Positions 28,249 through 38,227 of a stretch of DNA of 64,000 nt are shown here, piece by piece. The position numbers and the translations under genes are program-made. Below the pieces are notes generated by a model that saw only the letters and a list, made by a program, of their open reading frames with translations, did not search any database and was not told the DNA's origin. Every line of letters begins with the position of its first letter. Position 1 is the first letter of the stretch. This DNA comes from GCA-2862585 sp049890295 (lineage in GTDB: Bacteria; Bacteroidota; Bacteroidia; Flavobacteriales; UBA7312): positions 39,377 to 103,376 of the forward strand of contig JBMHBP010000005.1 of the NCBI GenBank assembly GCA_049890295.1. The letters run 5' to 3'.

Positions 28249-29516
28249 TGTTGAGAAAGTAATACATTACCAATGTTGCAATTTAAACAATTTTTGATAT
28301 CGCAATATTTGCTTTTCAATTGTATTAATGCTTGTGAGTGAAATGCTGATGAGATTTCTAATCCAAATTCAGAAAATCGTTTTGTAATGATATTATATTC
28401 TGCAGCCGTATCTTCTAAAAAACGAATAGCTTTATCTTGGTATTCTAACAGATTTTTTCGCTTTGAATAAATCACTAATAATGGACAAATTGAGTTTATG
28501 ATTATACCATCAATAATCTGCTGACCTAATTTTTTTTTCTTTTGTACTGACTTTTTTTTGAAATGATAATGATTCATCCAATAGCCATCTAATTGTACAG
28601 AAAACATCGCTTTAAGTTCTGAAATATGATTGCACGAAATAATTTTAGAAAATAGATTTGGATTTGAATAAATTAATTGAGCTAATTGGGCTATTCGAAT
28701 TGTTGGAAATGAAGCTGGTCTTAATCGTAAAAACATCCATTCTGTCTCTTCCATTTCATTTAATTTATATTTATGCTTTAAAAACTGGTATTCCTTTTTT
28801 AAGTCATTGCCATAACTATCAACAACATTTTTTAAAAATCCAGCTGTTCCGAATAATAGGGCCTCCATCTGCAAAAGATTATCTCTGTGTTTTTTTAATA
28901 CGTTTAAAGGTAAAAGTTTTGCGAGTCTAAGAAATGCAAATGCATTCACTTTCAAACCTAATGAATAAGATAGCGAATTGTAAAAGGTTGTCTCCCAATC
29001 ATTAGTGTTTTCTTCAAATTCAATAATAATTTGTTTAGACTTTTGCTCCATGCGCTCTACTGATAATCTACTTAAGAATTGAGAAATAATGAATGAATCA
29101 ATAGTTTTAAGATCATCTTGACACAACACCCACTTCTTTCGATTCATCAATTCAAAATATTTATTGAGCATTTTTGGATTGACAATGGGCTTCAACTCTA
29201 AACATTGAATTAACTCACCTTTAGAATTGATAACATCTCCATCGTTCAACCACACCACATGCAATATCACTGAGTTGTATTTTGGATTTTTTTGATGAAA
29301 ATGTTTATTCCAATCTGAGGACTTAAAATGTAATTCTACATCTCCTCGCCATTCGATATCATTTATTTTAATTGAAGCTAATTTAAAATCTGCACCAGCA
29401 TTTGTATTTGGCTGTCCCACATTATTAATAACGACAGGAAGATTTGAAGTGGTTTTTAAATTAAGAACATCAAACTGACAATATTGCCAAATATAATGTA
29501 ATAGTTTTTCATTCAT
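28245..29516 (-). CDS. DUF2851 family protein
   Basis: Protein of 423 residues matching DUF2851, a family found mainly in Bacteroidota. The recognisable N-terminal block is NEKLLHYIWQYCQFD, then GQPNTNAGADFKLASIKI, then WRGDVELHFKSSDWNKH and VILHVVWLNDGDV. Four cysteines are clustered at the C-terminus (KYCDIKNCLNCNIGN), suggesting a metal site. No signal peptide or membrane segment is visible. The acidic/His-containing N-terminal block resembles a nuclease-like core, but no activity has been assigned, so this remains speculative. It lies 15 bases after the DUF4249 gene in the same transcript. Confidence 0.8.
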   Translation of the reverse strand: MNEKLLHYIWQYCQFDVLNLKTTSNLPVVINNVGQPNTNAGADFKLASIKINDIEWRGDVELHFKSSDWNKHFHQKNPKYNSVILHVVWLNDGDVINSKGELIQCLELKPIVNPKMLNKYFELMNRKKWVLCQDDLKTIDSFIISQFLSRLSVERMEQKSKQIIIEFEENTNDWETTFYNSLSYSLGLKVNAFAFLRLAKLLPLNVLKKHRDNLLQMEALLFGTAGFLKNVVDSYGNDLKKEYQFLKHKYKLNEMEETEWMFLRLRPASFPTIRIAQLAQLIYSNPNLFSKIISCNHISELKAMFSVQLDGYWMNHYHFKKKSVQKKKKLGQQIIDGIIINSICPLLVIYSKRKNLLEYQDKAIRFLEDTAAEYNIITKRFSEFGLEISSAFHSQALIQLKSKYCDIKNCLNCNIGNVLLSQQ

Positions 29517-29531
29517 GGTAAAGAGATGTTT

Positions 29532-30464
29532 TTAATGGGTTATCATAAAAGTATCTTTTGAATTAATAGAATACAAACCGTAACCTTGTATTGTGCCATC
29601 GTCATTGACAAAACTATTAAAAACGTTTACAGGCTCTGAACCAAAAATAGCTCCTCCTTGAGTGTCGTTTTGTTGTACTCTTGATTTGTGATATTCAAAG
29701 TAATCATAACTCACAGAGTGCAGATTAATCTGAATAGAGTCAATTTTTGAATCTTCAACATCATAAAATTCATTGTAATTTTCATAACTTAACTCAAAGG
29801 ATTTAGTTTGTCCATTAAATAATTGATCATCAAATAATATTTTATTGGAGTAGCTATCATCGTAATCTTGTGTACCATTGGTTAATGAGGGGTCTGTTGA
29901 GTCAAATCCTAAAGATTCTTTATCTACTTGGCTTGAGCCATTTTCAGTATTATAAGAGTAGTAAGCCCTTAATCTTAATAAGTAGTAATTTGACTCTATT
30001 GGATCATCTATATCGAACCTAATATAACTTATTTGTGATCCACCACTAACATTTGAAGTGGTATGACTCACATTTTTTATTTCAATAGCATTTGGGGCAA
30101 TTAAAGATTTGGTGTTTAAGGTATTGTGTTTGGGATGAGAAATTATAAACTTATAATTCTCTCCTTGCTGAGGTGATATGTCGGAGATGTAAAAATACGA
30201 TGAGTCAACAAACGTAAGTGTGTCTACAGCACTTGAATTTTGATACAAAATTACACTTGCATCTGAATAAAATTGAAAGTCATCATTTGATAAAGGATCA
30301 ATTGAATGCGATACGTATACTTTGAATGGACTAGCTAAATTGTTTGATGAATTGACAACCAATTTTGATTCGTGTGGAGGTAAGTCAATGTCAATAACAG
30401 TTTGCATTTTATCACAGGAGATGAGTAGAATAACTGAGCAAAAAACAATACTTAATTTTTTCAT
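29532..30464 (-). CDS. DUF4249 family lipoprotein, partner of a TonB-dependent receptor
   Basis: Predicted outer-membrane lipoprotein of 310 residues. The signal sequence ends in the lipobox VILLISC, with Cys17 as the lipidated residue. The mature protein is rich in beta-strand with a DUF4249 pattern: VIDIDLPPHESKLVVNS, then VYVSHSIDPL, and a C-terminal VNVFNSFVNDDGTIQGYGLY. DUF4249 genes typically follow a TonB-dependent receptor with a carboxypeptidase-like domain, as here with a 4-base gap. The protein may act as a surface lid or binding partner, by analogy with SusD-like systems. Ligand unknown. Confidence 0.82.
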   Translation of the reverse strand: MKKLSIVFCSVILLISCDKMQTVIDIDLPPHESKLVVNSSNNLASPFKVYVSHSIDPLSNDDFQFYSDASVILYQNSSAVDTLTFVDSSYFYISDISPQQGENYKFIISHPKHNTLNTKSLIAPNAIEIKNVSHTTSNVSGGSQISYIRFDIDDPIESNYYLLRLRAYYSYNTENGSSQVDKESLGFDSTDPSLTNGTQDYDDSYSNKILFDDQLFNGQTKSFELSYENYNEFYDVEDSKIDSIQINLHSVSYDYFEYHKSRVQQNDTQGGAIFGSEPVNVFNSFVNDDGTIQGYGLYSINSKDTFMITH

Positions 30465-30468
30465 AATT

Positions 30469-32895
30469 CTAAAATTTAAATTTGTAAGTAATTGATGGAA
30501 TTACTGGAAATAAGCTGATTTGTTTGGCCACTCTTCTATTTTCTAATTCGCCATTGACAAGTGTGGGATTATTTTCAAATCGAATAAAAAATGGATTCTT
30601 TCTATTATAAGCATTATACGCTCCTATAGACCATGTTCGCTCTCCCCATTTTTTCTTTTTATGAAAGTTTAAGCCAATATCAAAACGGTGATAGGATGCC
30701 ATTCGATAATTATTTCGACTAGGATAATAGTCCACTTCCTTTATTGGGTTTACTAAATTATTGTTAATATTTCCATTTATATTGATTTGAGGATATTTTG
30801 CATTACTTAACGTTATGTTATTACCAGTTCCAAATACCCATGTTGCTCCTATATCAAAGTTATCGTTAAACTTGTGAGTGGCTACTATTGAGATATCGTG
30901 TCGCCTATCATATTTATAAGGATACCATTTTCCAAAATTGATATTTTCAAATTTTCTATCACTAAATGATAGGGTATAGCCAAACCAACCTGTCGTTTTT
31001 CCCTTCTTCTTTTGAAAGAAAAGTTCAAAACCGTAAGATCTGCCTACCCCATCTATTTCTACCTTTTCTTGCCAATCTTGAAAACCTATTATCTGAGAAC
31101 CTGGACTTAGAGTCATTAAGTCGGTCATAGTTTTGTAATATCCCTCAGCTGTAATTTCAAATTTACCTTCTTTGAAATTATGGTTTACTGAAAAAGCAAC
31201 TTGTCTAGATTGTTGTGGAGGCACTGAATCTGTACTTGGCACCCAAATATCTATGGGTAGACCAATACTCGTATTACTTAACAGATGTATATATTGTTGC
31301 ATTTCAGCATAAGAAGCTTTAATTGACCAATCTTTACTCAATATGTATCGTGAGGAAAGGCGTGGCTGGATATCATAGTATATTTTTCCATTAGTAAAGA
31401 AGTTAGAAAAATGAGCCCCTACATTTATCTTCAATCTATCATTAACTTTTATATCATCTTCTAAGTAAATAAAACTATCATGACTGAATAGTTCTTTTGA
31501 GAAATTGAATGTTGTATCTGTTGTATTTATATTTTCATTTTGCTGACTATCTCTTATTAGGCTTTTTTGATACAAATCAATAGCTCCTGGTGAAAAATGA
31601 TGGTAAGCATAATTAATCCCAAACTTTATATAATGATTAGGGTTTGGTAAATAATCAAAATCTATTTTTCCACCTATGTCTTTAATTCCTGAATAGTAGG
31701 CAAACTCTATTGAATCTTTCTGAAAGGAATCTGAATATGATAACTCTGATAATTCATTGACTTCAGTCAAGAATTTATATTTTGTATAGGTGAGTGTAGT
31801 ATTACTGAATAATTTATTACTAAAAAGATGGTTCCAACGAAGAGCAGATGTTAAATTACCCCATTCAAGTCCAAAATCAGATTGATAATTATAATCGACA
31901 TCAGTATTTTTTTCATCAGGTACACCTTCATCATTGACATAAAATCGGTCTTTCCCACTGTATGCACTTAGATATAATCGGTCTTTTTCTGAAATTTTAT
32001 GATTTAGTTTAGCATTCAAATCATAGAAGTAGTAACCTACCTGGCTACCATCATCAAAGCTTCTAACAAATGGTTGAGCTAGAAGATCGATATATGTCCT
32101 TCTTGCAGAGATGATAAAGGAAGTTTTGTCTTTAATAATTGGCCCTTGTAATGTCAACTTTGAAGCTATAAGCCCTAGACTTCCTTCGCCTTTTATTTCT
32201 TTCATATTTCCCTCTTTCATGTCAATTTCGAGTACTGATGACAATCGCCCTCCAAAGCGTGATGGGAACCCCCCTTTGGTAAGTCTAACATTCTTTATAG
32301 CGTCTGCATTAAAAACGGAAAAGAATCCAAATAAATGTGAAGCGTTGTATACTGGAACTCCATCTAACAAAATAAGATTTTGATCTGGACCTCCTCCTCT
32401 AACATAAAAGCCGCTACTGCCTTCACCTCCTGACTGAACACCAGGTAAAAGTTGAATAGCTTTTAAAACATCGACTTCACCTAATAAGGCTGGTATATTT
32501 TTAATTTGTTCTACTGGAACTTCTACAATACTCGACTGAGTACGTTCAACTACTGTTTCTTCGCCTACAATAGTAACTTCTTGAATATTCTGAGCTGAAG
32601 TTTCAAGCTCAATATTAAGACTAAGGTCTTTATCTAAGTTAAGTGTTTTCGACTCTACATTGTAACCTATAAAAGAAAAGTCAATTTCAACTGTACCCTC
32701 TGGAAGGGTCAGTGAATAAAATCCAAAGGTGTTTGTGGTAGTTCCTTGAAATTTCTCTTTCCAAATCACATTAACGCCTATCATACTCTCTCCAGTCTCT
32801 TTATCAACTACGAATCCACTGATAGTATGTTTTTGTTGGGCAAAAATTAAAGAAGAAAATAAAAAAGAGAAAAAAAAGATGAGGAGCTTTATCAT
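30469..32895 (-). CDS. TonB-dependent outer-membrane receptor with N-terminal carboxypeptidase-like domain
   Basis: Outer-membrane beta-barrel transporter, 808 residues from the ATG at 32893-32895, giving the signal peptide MIKLLIFFFSFLFSSLIFAQ. After it comes a CarboxypepD_reg-like domain (HTISGFVVDKETGESMIGV), then the plug domain with PALLGEVDVLKAIQLLPGVQ and GFYVRGGGPDQNLILLDGVP. The 22-strand barrel ends in SITYKFKF with a terminal Phe. An earlier ATG at 32928 would overlap pyrF and put 11 residues before the signal peptide. It is paired with a DUF4249 lipoprotein and embedded among housekeeping genes. The substrate is not evident. Confidence 0.9.
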   Translation of the reverse strand: MIKLLIFFFSFLFSSLIFAQQKHTISGFVVDKETGESMIGVNVIWKEKFQGTTTNTFGFYSLTLPEGTVEIDFSFIGYNVESKTLNLDKDLSLNIELETSAQNIQEVTIVGEETVVERTQSSIVEVPVEQIKNIPALLGEVDVLKAIQLLPGVQSGGEGSSGFYVRGGGPDQNLILLDGVPVYNASHLFGFFSVFNADAIKNVRLTKGGFPSRFGGRLSSVLEIDMKEGNMKEIKGEGSLGLIASKLTLQGPIIKDKTSFIISARRTYIDLLAQPFVRSFDDGSQVGYYFYDLNAKLNHKISEKDRLYLSAYSGKDRFYVNDEGVPDEKNTDVDYNYQSDFGLEWGNLTSALRWNHLFSNKLFSNTTLTYTKYKFLTEVNELSELSYSDSFQKDSIEFAYYSGIKDIGGKIDFDYLPNPNHYIKFGINYAYHHFSPGAIDLYQKSLIRDSQQNENINTTDTTFNFSKELFSHDSFIYLEDDIKVNDRLKINVGAHFSNFFTNGKIYYDIQPRLSSRYILSKDWSIKASYAEMQQYIHLLSNTSIGLPIDIWVPSTDSVPPQQSRQVAFSVNHNFKEGKFEITAEGYYKTMTDLMTLSPGSQIIGFQDWQEKVEIDGVGRSYGFELFFQKKKGKTTGWFGYTLSFSDRKFENINFGKWYPYKYDRRHDISIVATHKFNDNFDIGATWVFGTGNNITLSNAKYPQININGNINNNLVNPIKEVDYYPSRNNYRMASYHRFDIGLNFHKKKKWGERTWSIGAYNAYNRKNPFFIRFENNPTLVNGELENRRVAKQISLFPVIPSITYKFKF

Positions 32896-32921
32896 TGTTG
32901 TGACTTTTGGATTAGTTAAGT

Positions 32922-33731
32922 TCAACATCGTTTTTTTAACTCGATTTTCATTTGTTGCTGTAAGTCAAACGCTTGCTTTCTGGCTATTATTGCAAAATCT
33001 TTTGTGTTGTCGGCATAAATTATTCCTCTTGATGAATTTACTAAAAGTCCGCATTGTTTAGTCATACCATATTTTGCTACCTCTGAAAGACTACCCCCCT
33101 GTGCACCAACGCCTGGTACTAAAAGAAAATTTTCAGGGGCTATTTTTCTTACGTCTACTAATGATTCTGCTCTAGTAGCTCCTACTACAAACATTATATT
33201 TTTTCCATAGGATTGTGACTTTTTTAATACTTTTTGGTAAAGCTTTTCACCATGTTCATCATCAATCATTTGAAAATCTAGGCCACCAATATTAGAAGTT
33301 AGTGCTAAAACAATAACCCATTTATCTTTAAATTCTAAAAATGGTTTAACTGAGTCTGATCCCATGTATGGTGCAACAGTAACTGAGTCAAAATTATAAG
33401 TCTCGAAAAAGGTTTTGGCATACATTTTAGAGGTATTTCCAATATCGCCTCGCTTAGCATCGGCTATTGTAAAAATAGCCTCAGGTATATAATCAATTGT
33501 TTTTTTTAAACTTCGCCAACCTTGTTCTCCCATACTTTCATAAAATGCAATATTGGGTTTGTAAGCAACGCATAAATCATGTGTAGCGTCAATAATTTGT
33601 TTATTAAACTCAAATACTGGATCCTCAAAGTCTAAAAGATGTTGTGGGATTTTTTGCAAGTCAGTATCTAAGCCGATGCATAAAAATGACTCTTTTTTTT
33701 GAATTTGCTTAAATAATTCACTTACATTCAT
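32922..33731 (-). CDS. pyrF: orotidine 5'-phosphate decarboxylase (type 2)
   Basis: Last enzyme of de novo UMP synthesis, 269 residues, the longer type 2 form. N-terminal [15 protein letters not shown], the catalytic Asp-Lys-Asp segment [19 protein letters not shown], and the phosphate-binding [11 protein letters not shown] and NSSRGIIYA are all present. It starts 1 base after the prfA stop, giving the order purM-prfA-pyrF. Length and motifs are as expected, and no defect is seen. Confidence 0.95.
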   Translation of the reverse strand: MNVSELFKQIQKKESFLCIGLDTDLQKIPQHLLDFEDPVFEFNKQIIDATHDLCVAYKPNIAFYESMGEQGWRSLKKTIDYIPEAIFTIADAKRGDIGNTSKMYAKTFFETYNFDSVTVAPYMGSDSVKPFLEFKDKWVIVLALTSNIGGLDFQMIDDEHGEKLYQKVLKKSQSYGKNIMFVVGATRAESLVDVRKIAPENFLLVPGVGAQGGSLSEVAKYGMTKQCGLLVNSSRGIIYADNTKDFAIIARKQAFDLQQQMKIELKKRC

Positions 33732-33732
33732 T

Positions 33733-34806
33733 TTATACAGATTGGCTGGTTGTTCCTTCTTTTAATCGTTCTGCGTTTTCAGCAATTTTTAGTTCTTCTA
33801 TAAACTTTTCTAGGTCTCCGTTTACTACATTTGAGAGGTTGTACTGTGTTAGTCCAATTCGGTGATCCGTGACTCGTCCTTGCGGGTAATTGTAGGTCCT
33901 AATCTTGGCTGATCGGTCACCAGTAACAACCATTGATTTTCGTTTTCCGGAAAGTTCTTCTAGTCGTTTTTGTAGTTCTATTTCATAAATTCTTGACCGA
34001 AGCACTTTTAGGGCCTTGTCGTAGTTTTTGTGTTGTGATTTTTGATCTTGACATTGGGCAACAACCCCGGTTGGAATATGAGTTAGTCTAACTGCTGAAT
34101 AGGTAGTGTTAACGGATTGTCCGCCTGGACCTGATGAACAATATGTATCTTTTCTTATGTCACTATCTTTAATTTCTACATCGAATTCTTCGGCTTCTGG
34201 CATTACTACAACTGATGCAGCTGATGTATGTACTCTGCCTTGCGTTTCGGTTTGAGGCACTCGTTGTACACGATGTACTCCAGACTCAAATTTTAACATG
34301 CCATAAACGTCTTCACCTTTGACATTAAAAATGATTTCTTTATATCCTCCAGATGTCCCTTCTGCTACATCAACTAGTTCTATTTTCCAAGATTTAGAAC
34401 TGGCGTAATTAGTATACATTCGGTAAAGATCGCCTGTGAAGATACTGGCTTCATCACCACCTGCACCTGCTCTTATTTCTACCACAGCATTTTTGGAATC
34501 AGCAGGGTCTTTTGGAATAAGTAAAACTTTTATTTCTTCTTCTAAAGCTTCTTTTTGCGGTGTAAGTTCATCTAACTCAAGTTTTGCCATTTCTTTCATC
34601 TCGTCATCTTTCAACATTTCTTTAGCATTTTCAATGTTTGACAAGAGGTTTTTATAAGTCTTGTGTGCCTCTATAATTGGTCGCAAATCTTTATATTCCT
34701 TGTTCAATTGAACATATTGCTTCATATCAGCAATAATATCAGGCTGAACTATAAGGTCTGACACTTCATCGAACCTCAACTTAATCGCTTCTAATTTATC
34801 TAGCAT
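33733..34806 (-). CDS. prfA: peptide chain release factor 1
   Basis: Release factor of 357 residues that terminates translation at UAA and UAG. The peptidyl-tRNA hydrolysis motif GGQ occurs in [18 protein letters not shown]. The codon-recognition tripeptide is PQT, the RF1 form (PxT), in [20 protein letters not shown]. There is no programmed frameshift site, and the length is normal for RF1. It begins 2 bases after purM and ends 1 base before pyrF. All three are likely translated from one message. Confidence 0.96.
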   Translation of the reverse strand: MLDKLEAIKLRFDEVSDLIVQPDIIADMKQYVQLNKEYKDLRPIIEAHKTYKNLLSNIENAKEMLKDDEMKEMAKLELDELTPQKEALEEEIKVLLIPKDPADSKNAVVEIRAGAGGDEASIFTGDLYRMYTNYASSKSWKIELVDVAEGTSGGYKEIIFNVKGEDVYGMLKFESGVHRVQRVPQTETQGRVHTSAASVVVMPEAEEFDVEIKDSDIRKDTYCSSGPGGQSVNTTYSAVRLTHIPTGVVAQCQDQKSQHKNYDKALKVLRSRIYEIELQKRLEELSGKRKSMVVTGDRSAKIRTYNYPQGRVTDHRIGLTQYNLSNVVNGDLEKFIEELKIAENAERLKEGTTSQSV

Positions 34807-34808
34807 AA

Positions 34809-35975
34809 TTAATAAACGTATTCGCCCTGCGGACTTTTAATCGTTAACTTTTTAGTTGTATTTTTTTCAACTCTACCAATAATCTTTGCTTCTACATTGA
34901 AGGACTCTGAAATCTGAATTATATCGGCCGCTATTTCATAAGGTACATAGAGTTCCATTCGATGCCCCATGTTAAACACCTTGTACATTTCTTTCCAGTG
35001 GGTCTGAGATTCTGTCTGAATAAGCTGGAATAGTGGTGGTATTTCAAATAAATTATCTTTGATAATATGAAGATTATCTATAAAATGTAAAACTTTAGTT
35101 TGAGCACCTCCACTACAGTGTATCATTCCATGAATTTGATTCCTAAACTGCTCTAGAATGGGTTTAATTATTGGAGCATAGGTTCTTGTAGGTGAAAGAA
35201 CTAATTTACCTATATCTATAGTTAATTCATCTAGATGCTCAGTGAGTGTTTTAGTGCCTGAGTAAGCTAATTCAGTTGGCATTGAGGGGTCTAAGGTTTC
35301 AGGATATTTATTTAATAAATATTTTGAAAACACATCATGTCTTGCCGAAGTCAAACCGTTACTACCCATACCACCATTGTACTCACTTTCATAGCTTGCT
35401 TTACCAAAAGAAGAAAGGCCAATAATTACATCACCATCTTGAATATTATGATTTGAAATGACTTCATCTCTTTTCATTCTGGCAACAACGGTTGAGTCTA
35501 CAATAATGGTTCTTACCAAATCACCTACGTCAGCGGTTTCTCCTCCTGTGGATTTTATATTGATACCGTATTTATTTAAATCCGATAATAATTCCTCTGT
35601 CCCATTGATAATTTCAGAAATAACTTCTCCTGGAATATTGTTTTTATTTCTTCCTATGGTTGAAGAAAGTAAAATATTATCAGTTGCACCTACACACAAT
35701 AAGTCATCTATATTCATAACTAATGCATCTTGTGCTATACCTTTCCAAACTGAGCTATCGCCAGTTTCTTTCCAATAAGCATAAGCTAAAGAAGATTTAG
35801 TACCAGCTCCATCGGCATGCATTACCAGACAATAATTTTCATCATTTGTTAGATAGTCTGGAACAATTTTACAAAATGCTTTAGGAAAAAGCCCTTTATC
35901 TACTTTTTGAATAGCTTTGTGTACGTCTTCTTTGTCGGCAGACACGCCTCTTTGATTGTATCGGTTTGTTGACAT
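34809..35975 (-). CDS. purM: phosphoribosylformylglycinamidine cyclo-ligase (AIR synthetase)
   Basis: Purine biosynthesis enzyme of 388 residues that closes the imidazole ring to give AIR. The start [20 protein letters not shown] (ATG at 35973-35975) is chosen. A longer frame from 35999 would place 8 codons inside the terminator of the upstream gene. Family segments are [17 protein letters not shown], the nucleotide-binding [20 protein letters not shown], and [13 protein letters not shown]. The length of 388 rather than about 345 residues is the Bacteroidota form. Only 55 bases separate it from the upstream PorE-like gene, most of them a terminator. Confidence 0.92.
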   Translation of the reverse strand: MSTNRYNQRGVSADKEDVHKAIQKVDKGLFPKAFCKIVPDYLTNDENYCLVMHADGAGTKSSLAYAYWKETGDSSVWKGIAQDALVMNIDDLLCVGATDNILLSSTIGRNKNNIPGEVISEIINGTEELLSDLNKYGINIKSTGGETADVGDLVRTIIVDSTVVARMKRDEVISNHNIQDGDVIIGLSSFGKASYESEYNGGMGSNGLTSARHDVFSKYLLNKYPETLDPSMPTELAYSGTKTLTEHLDELTIDIGKLVLSPTRTYAPIIKPILEQFRNQIHGMIHCSGGAQTKVLHFIDNLHIIKDNLFEIPPLFQLIQTESQTHWKEMYKVFNMGHRMELYVPYEIAADIIQISESFNVEAKIIGRVEKNTTKKLTIKSPQGEYVY

Positions 35976-35983
35976 ATATTCAT

Positions 35984-36013
35984 AAAAAAAGCATCTCAAA
36001 AATGAGACGCTTT
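35984..36013 (-). terminator. terminator after the PorE-like gene
   Basis: On the minus strand, AGCGTCTCATTTTTGAGATGCT followed by a run of T residues forms a stem of about 8 pairs with one mismatch. It ends about 9 bases before the purM start codon. Confidence 0.7.
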
Positions 36014-36030
36014 CATGTTATTTTTTTTTG

Positions 36031-38064
36031 CTAGTTATCTTGTACTAGAAGTTTATCTTTTTCAGCGTCATAGAATCTATCTAAAACAACTTTAAAATCT
36101 GTTCTTCTATTGTACTGATGAGCTTTCTCTTTATCTTTTTTACGTCTTAGCTTTTCTTCTATGAAGCTTTCTGTTAAGATAGCACCAGGTCTAAGCTTAC
36201 CGTCCTTAATATCCATTACAAAGGGCTGTGACTCTCCCATTCCTTTGGCGATCAGTCGTTTTGGCTGAACTCCTTTGGTTACCATATAATCAACACAAAT
36301 TTGAGCTCTTTTTTGAGATAATGCCATATTAAAATCATCACCTGCTCTACTGTCGGTATGCGATCGAAGTTCTATTACTACATTAGGGTTTTTCTTTAGT
36401 ACTAAAATTAAGGCATCTAATGCTTCTTTAGATTCTTTTCTAAGTTTAGCACTGTTATAATCGTATTCAATTCTTGGAAGAACGATTTCTTCTTGGGTAG
36501 CTTCTAAAATAATGTCTTGAATTAAATTAACATTTTCCCTAACACCTATTGTAGTTTCTGTAAAATTATTTGTTAGAAAGCCATCTTTACTGACCGTAAG
36601 ATTGTATGAAAGGTTTTCTTTTATGAAATCTTTATTAAATATGTATCTACCAGAGTTATCTGTAGTGGTTTGTGTTTTACTTCCATCACTCCCAACAATC
36701 TCAACAGTAACACTTGAGAGAGCTTGTTTTGTTTTTGCATCTGTAACTACACCTGAAAGAGTAAGGTTTAATTTAGGTAAATGGAACTGATAGATATCAT
36801 CGCCCTTACTTCCTACTCTATTGGATGACAGGTATCCTTTTTCATCATCTTTTTCAAAAATAATACCAAAATCATCATTGGCAGAATTTATTGGACTTTT
36901 CATATTTGTAACTGAACGAAGTACATTTTCTTCATCAAATTCAGCTCTAAAGATATCCATACCACCCATTCCGACATGACCGTCCGAAGAAAAATACAAA
37001 GACCCGTCATTATGTATAAATGGAAAAAGTTCATTTCCATTTGTATTGATTTCACTACCCATGTTGATTGGTTCACTCCATTCATCACGTTTAATTTTTT
37101 TGATATACCAGATATCTTTTCCTCCATAGCCTCCTTTCATGTCTGAAGAAAAATACAGTACTTTTCCGTCATGTCTTATTGAGGGGTGTGCAAAGCTACT
37201 TATACTGTCATAAGGTAGTGGAAGAAGAACAGGTGAAATCCAGTTCTTACCTTTTTTTCTAGAAAAGTAAATTTCACAGGTTGGGATTGGCTTTACCTTT
37301 GAATTTTCAATACATCGGGTAAAATAAATTTCATTGTATCTGTCGTTCATACTTGGTGTTGCCTCATGGCTAGAAGTATTCATAGGCTCCTCAAATGGAG
37401 TAGGCTTAGACCAACGGTTTTTCTTTTTATCAAACTTCGACCAGTACAAATCTGTGTAAGAGTTTCCTGTAAATCCATCGCTTTTACCCAATGAACCTTC
37501 TCTAGAGGAAGTGAAGAATATTTCATCATAATCTCTACTGGCATAACATGGTGAATATTCCTCTTGATTGGTATTTCGGGGAAATGGTGTGATTACGTAA
37601 CGAGTGGGGGTTTTTATTGCTTCTTGTGCAAACAAACAAGACTGTATACCCAAATCAGCTCGATCATCATTTGACTTTAGTTCTTTAAACTTTTCATATT
37701 GTGCTATAGCCTCCGAGAATTTTTGTTGCTTTTGTAGAACTTGAGCATATCTCAAGTACACTTCTGCATGAGGGTATTTTGCTTTAATAGCTCTTTTGTA
37801 CATCGACGCAGACTTTTTCAAATATATGGGCGTTCCAATATATCGGGCACATTCTGCTTGAAGGAATATGAGTTCAGCTTTCTTAGCTCTATTTTTTTCT
37901 TTAGAATATTCTTCCTTGTAAAGTTGTTCAGCTTCATAATAGTTCTGCATCATAAATGCCTTCTCAGCTTTAGATATCTTGAGTTTCTTTGAGGTATTTT
38001 GAGAAAATATTACTGATGATGAAATGAGAAATACAATTGCCGTAAGTGAAAGTAAATGTTTCAT
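36031..38064 (-). CDS. PorE-like T9SS/gliding envelope protein (TPR, PD40 propeller, CRD, OmpA)
   Basis: Exported protein of 677 residues. After the signal peptide (MKHLLSLTAIVFLISSSVIF) come TPR-like helices (about 30-150: EAEQLYKEEYSKEK and onward) and a PD40 beta-propeller (about 165-420) with repeated IYFTR, LYFSSD and GGKDIWY motifs. These are followed by a carboxypeptidase-regulatory-like domain (about 430-520: LSGVVTDAKTKQALSSVTVE) and a C-terminal OmpA peptidoglycan-binding domain (about 545-660: VIELRSHTDSRAGDDFNMAL). This four-module order and length match PorE of the type IX secretion system, which tethers the machinery to peptidoglycan. Other Bacteroidota paralogues share the architecture, so PorE identity is probable, not certain. 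Confidence 0.8.
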   Translation of the reverse strand: MKHLLSLTAIVFLISSSVIFSQNTSKKLKISKAEKAFMMQNYYEAEQLYKEEYSKEKNRAKKAELIFLQAECARYIGTPIYLKKSASMYKRAIKAKYPHAEVYLRYAQVLQKQQKFSEAIAQYEKFKELKSNDDRADLGIQSCLFAQEAIKTPTRYVITPFPRNTNQEEYSPCYASRDYDEIFFTSSREGSLGKSDGFTGNSYTDLYWSKFDKKKNRWSKPTPFEEPMNTSSHEATPSMNDRYNEIYFTRCIENSKVKPIPTCEIYFSRKKGKNWISPVLLPLPYDSISSFAHPSIRHDGKVLYFSSDMKGGYGGKDIWYIKKIKRDEWSEPINMGSEINTNGNELFPFIHNDGSLYFSSDGHVGMGGMDIFRAEFDEENVLRSVTNMKSPINSANDDFGIIFEKDDEKGYLSSNRVGSKGDDIYQFHLPKLNLTLSGVVTDAKTKQALSSVTVEIVGSDGSKTQTTTDNSGRYIFNKDFIKENLSYNLTVSKDGFLTNNFTETTIGVRENVNLIQDIILEATQEEIVLPRIEYDYNSAKLRKESKEALDALILVLKKNPNVVIELRSHTDSRAGDDFNMALSQKRAQICVDYMVTKGVQPKRLIAKGMGESQPFVMDIKDGKLRPGAILTESFIEEKLRRKKDKEKAHQYNRRTDFKVVLDRFYDAEKDKLLVQDN

Positions 38065-38167
38065 TTTTTGAACATAGAATTTTTGCTAAAATAAGGATTT
38101 ATTTCTTTTAACTACCAGCATTTGATTTTCTATTAAAAAGTTGTTAATAATTTAAACTTTACTTACA

Positions 38168-38197
38168 TTGTACAATCTGAATTATAAGCTAGTTTTG
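38168..38197 (+). promoter_or_regulatory. promoter of glnA
   Basis: TTG (38168-38170), 19 bases, then TAGTTTTG (38190-38197) match TTG-N19-TAnnTTTG. The predicted start site near 38204 leaves a leader of about 24 bases before the ATG at 38228. An upstream in-frame TTG is the -33 box, not a start codon. Confidence 0.75.
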
Positions 38198-38227
38198 TGT
38201 AAAAATTACACTATAATTAATACTCAA

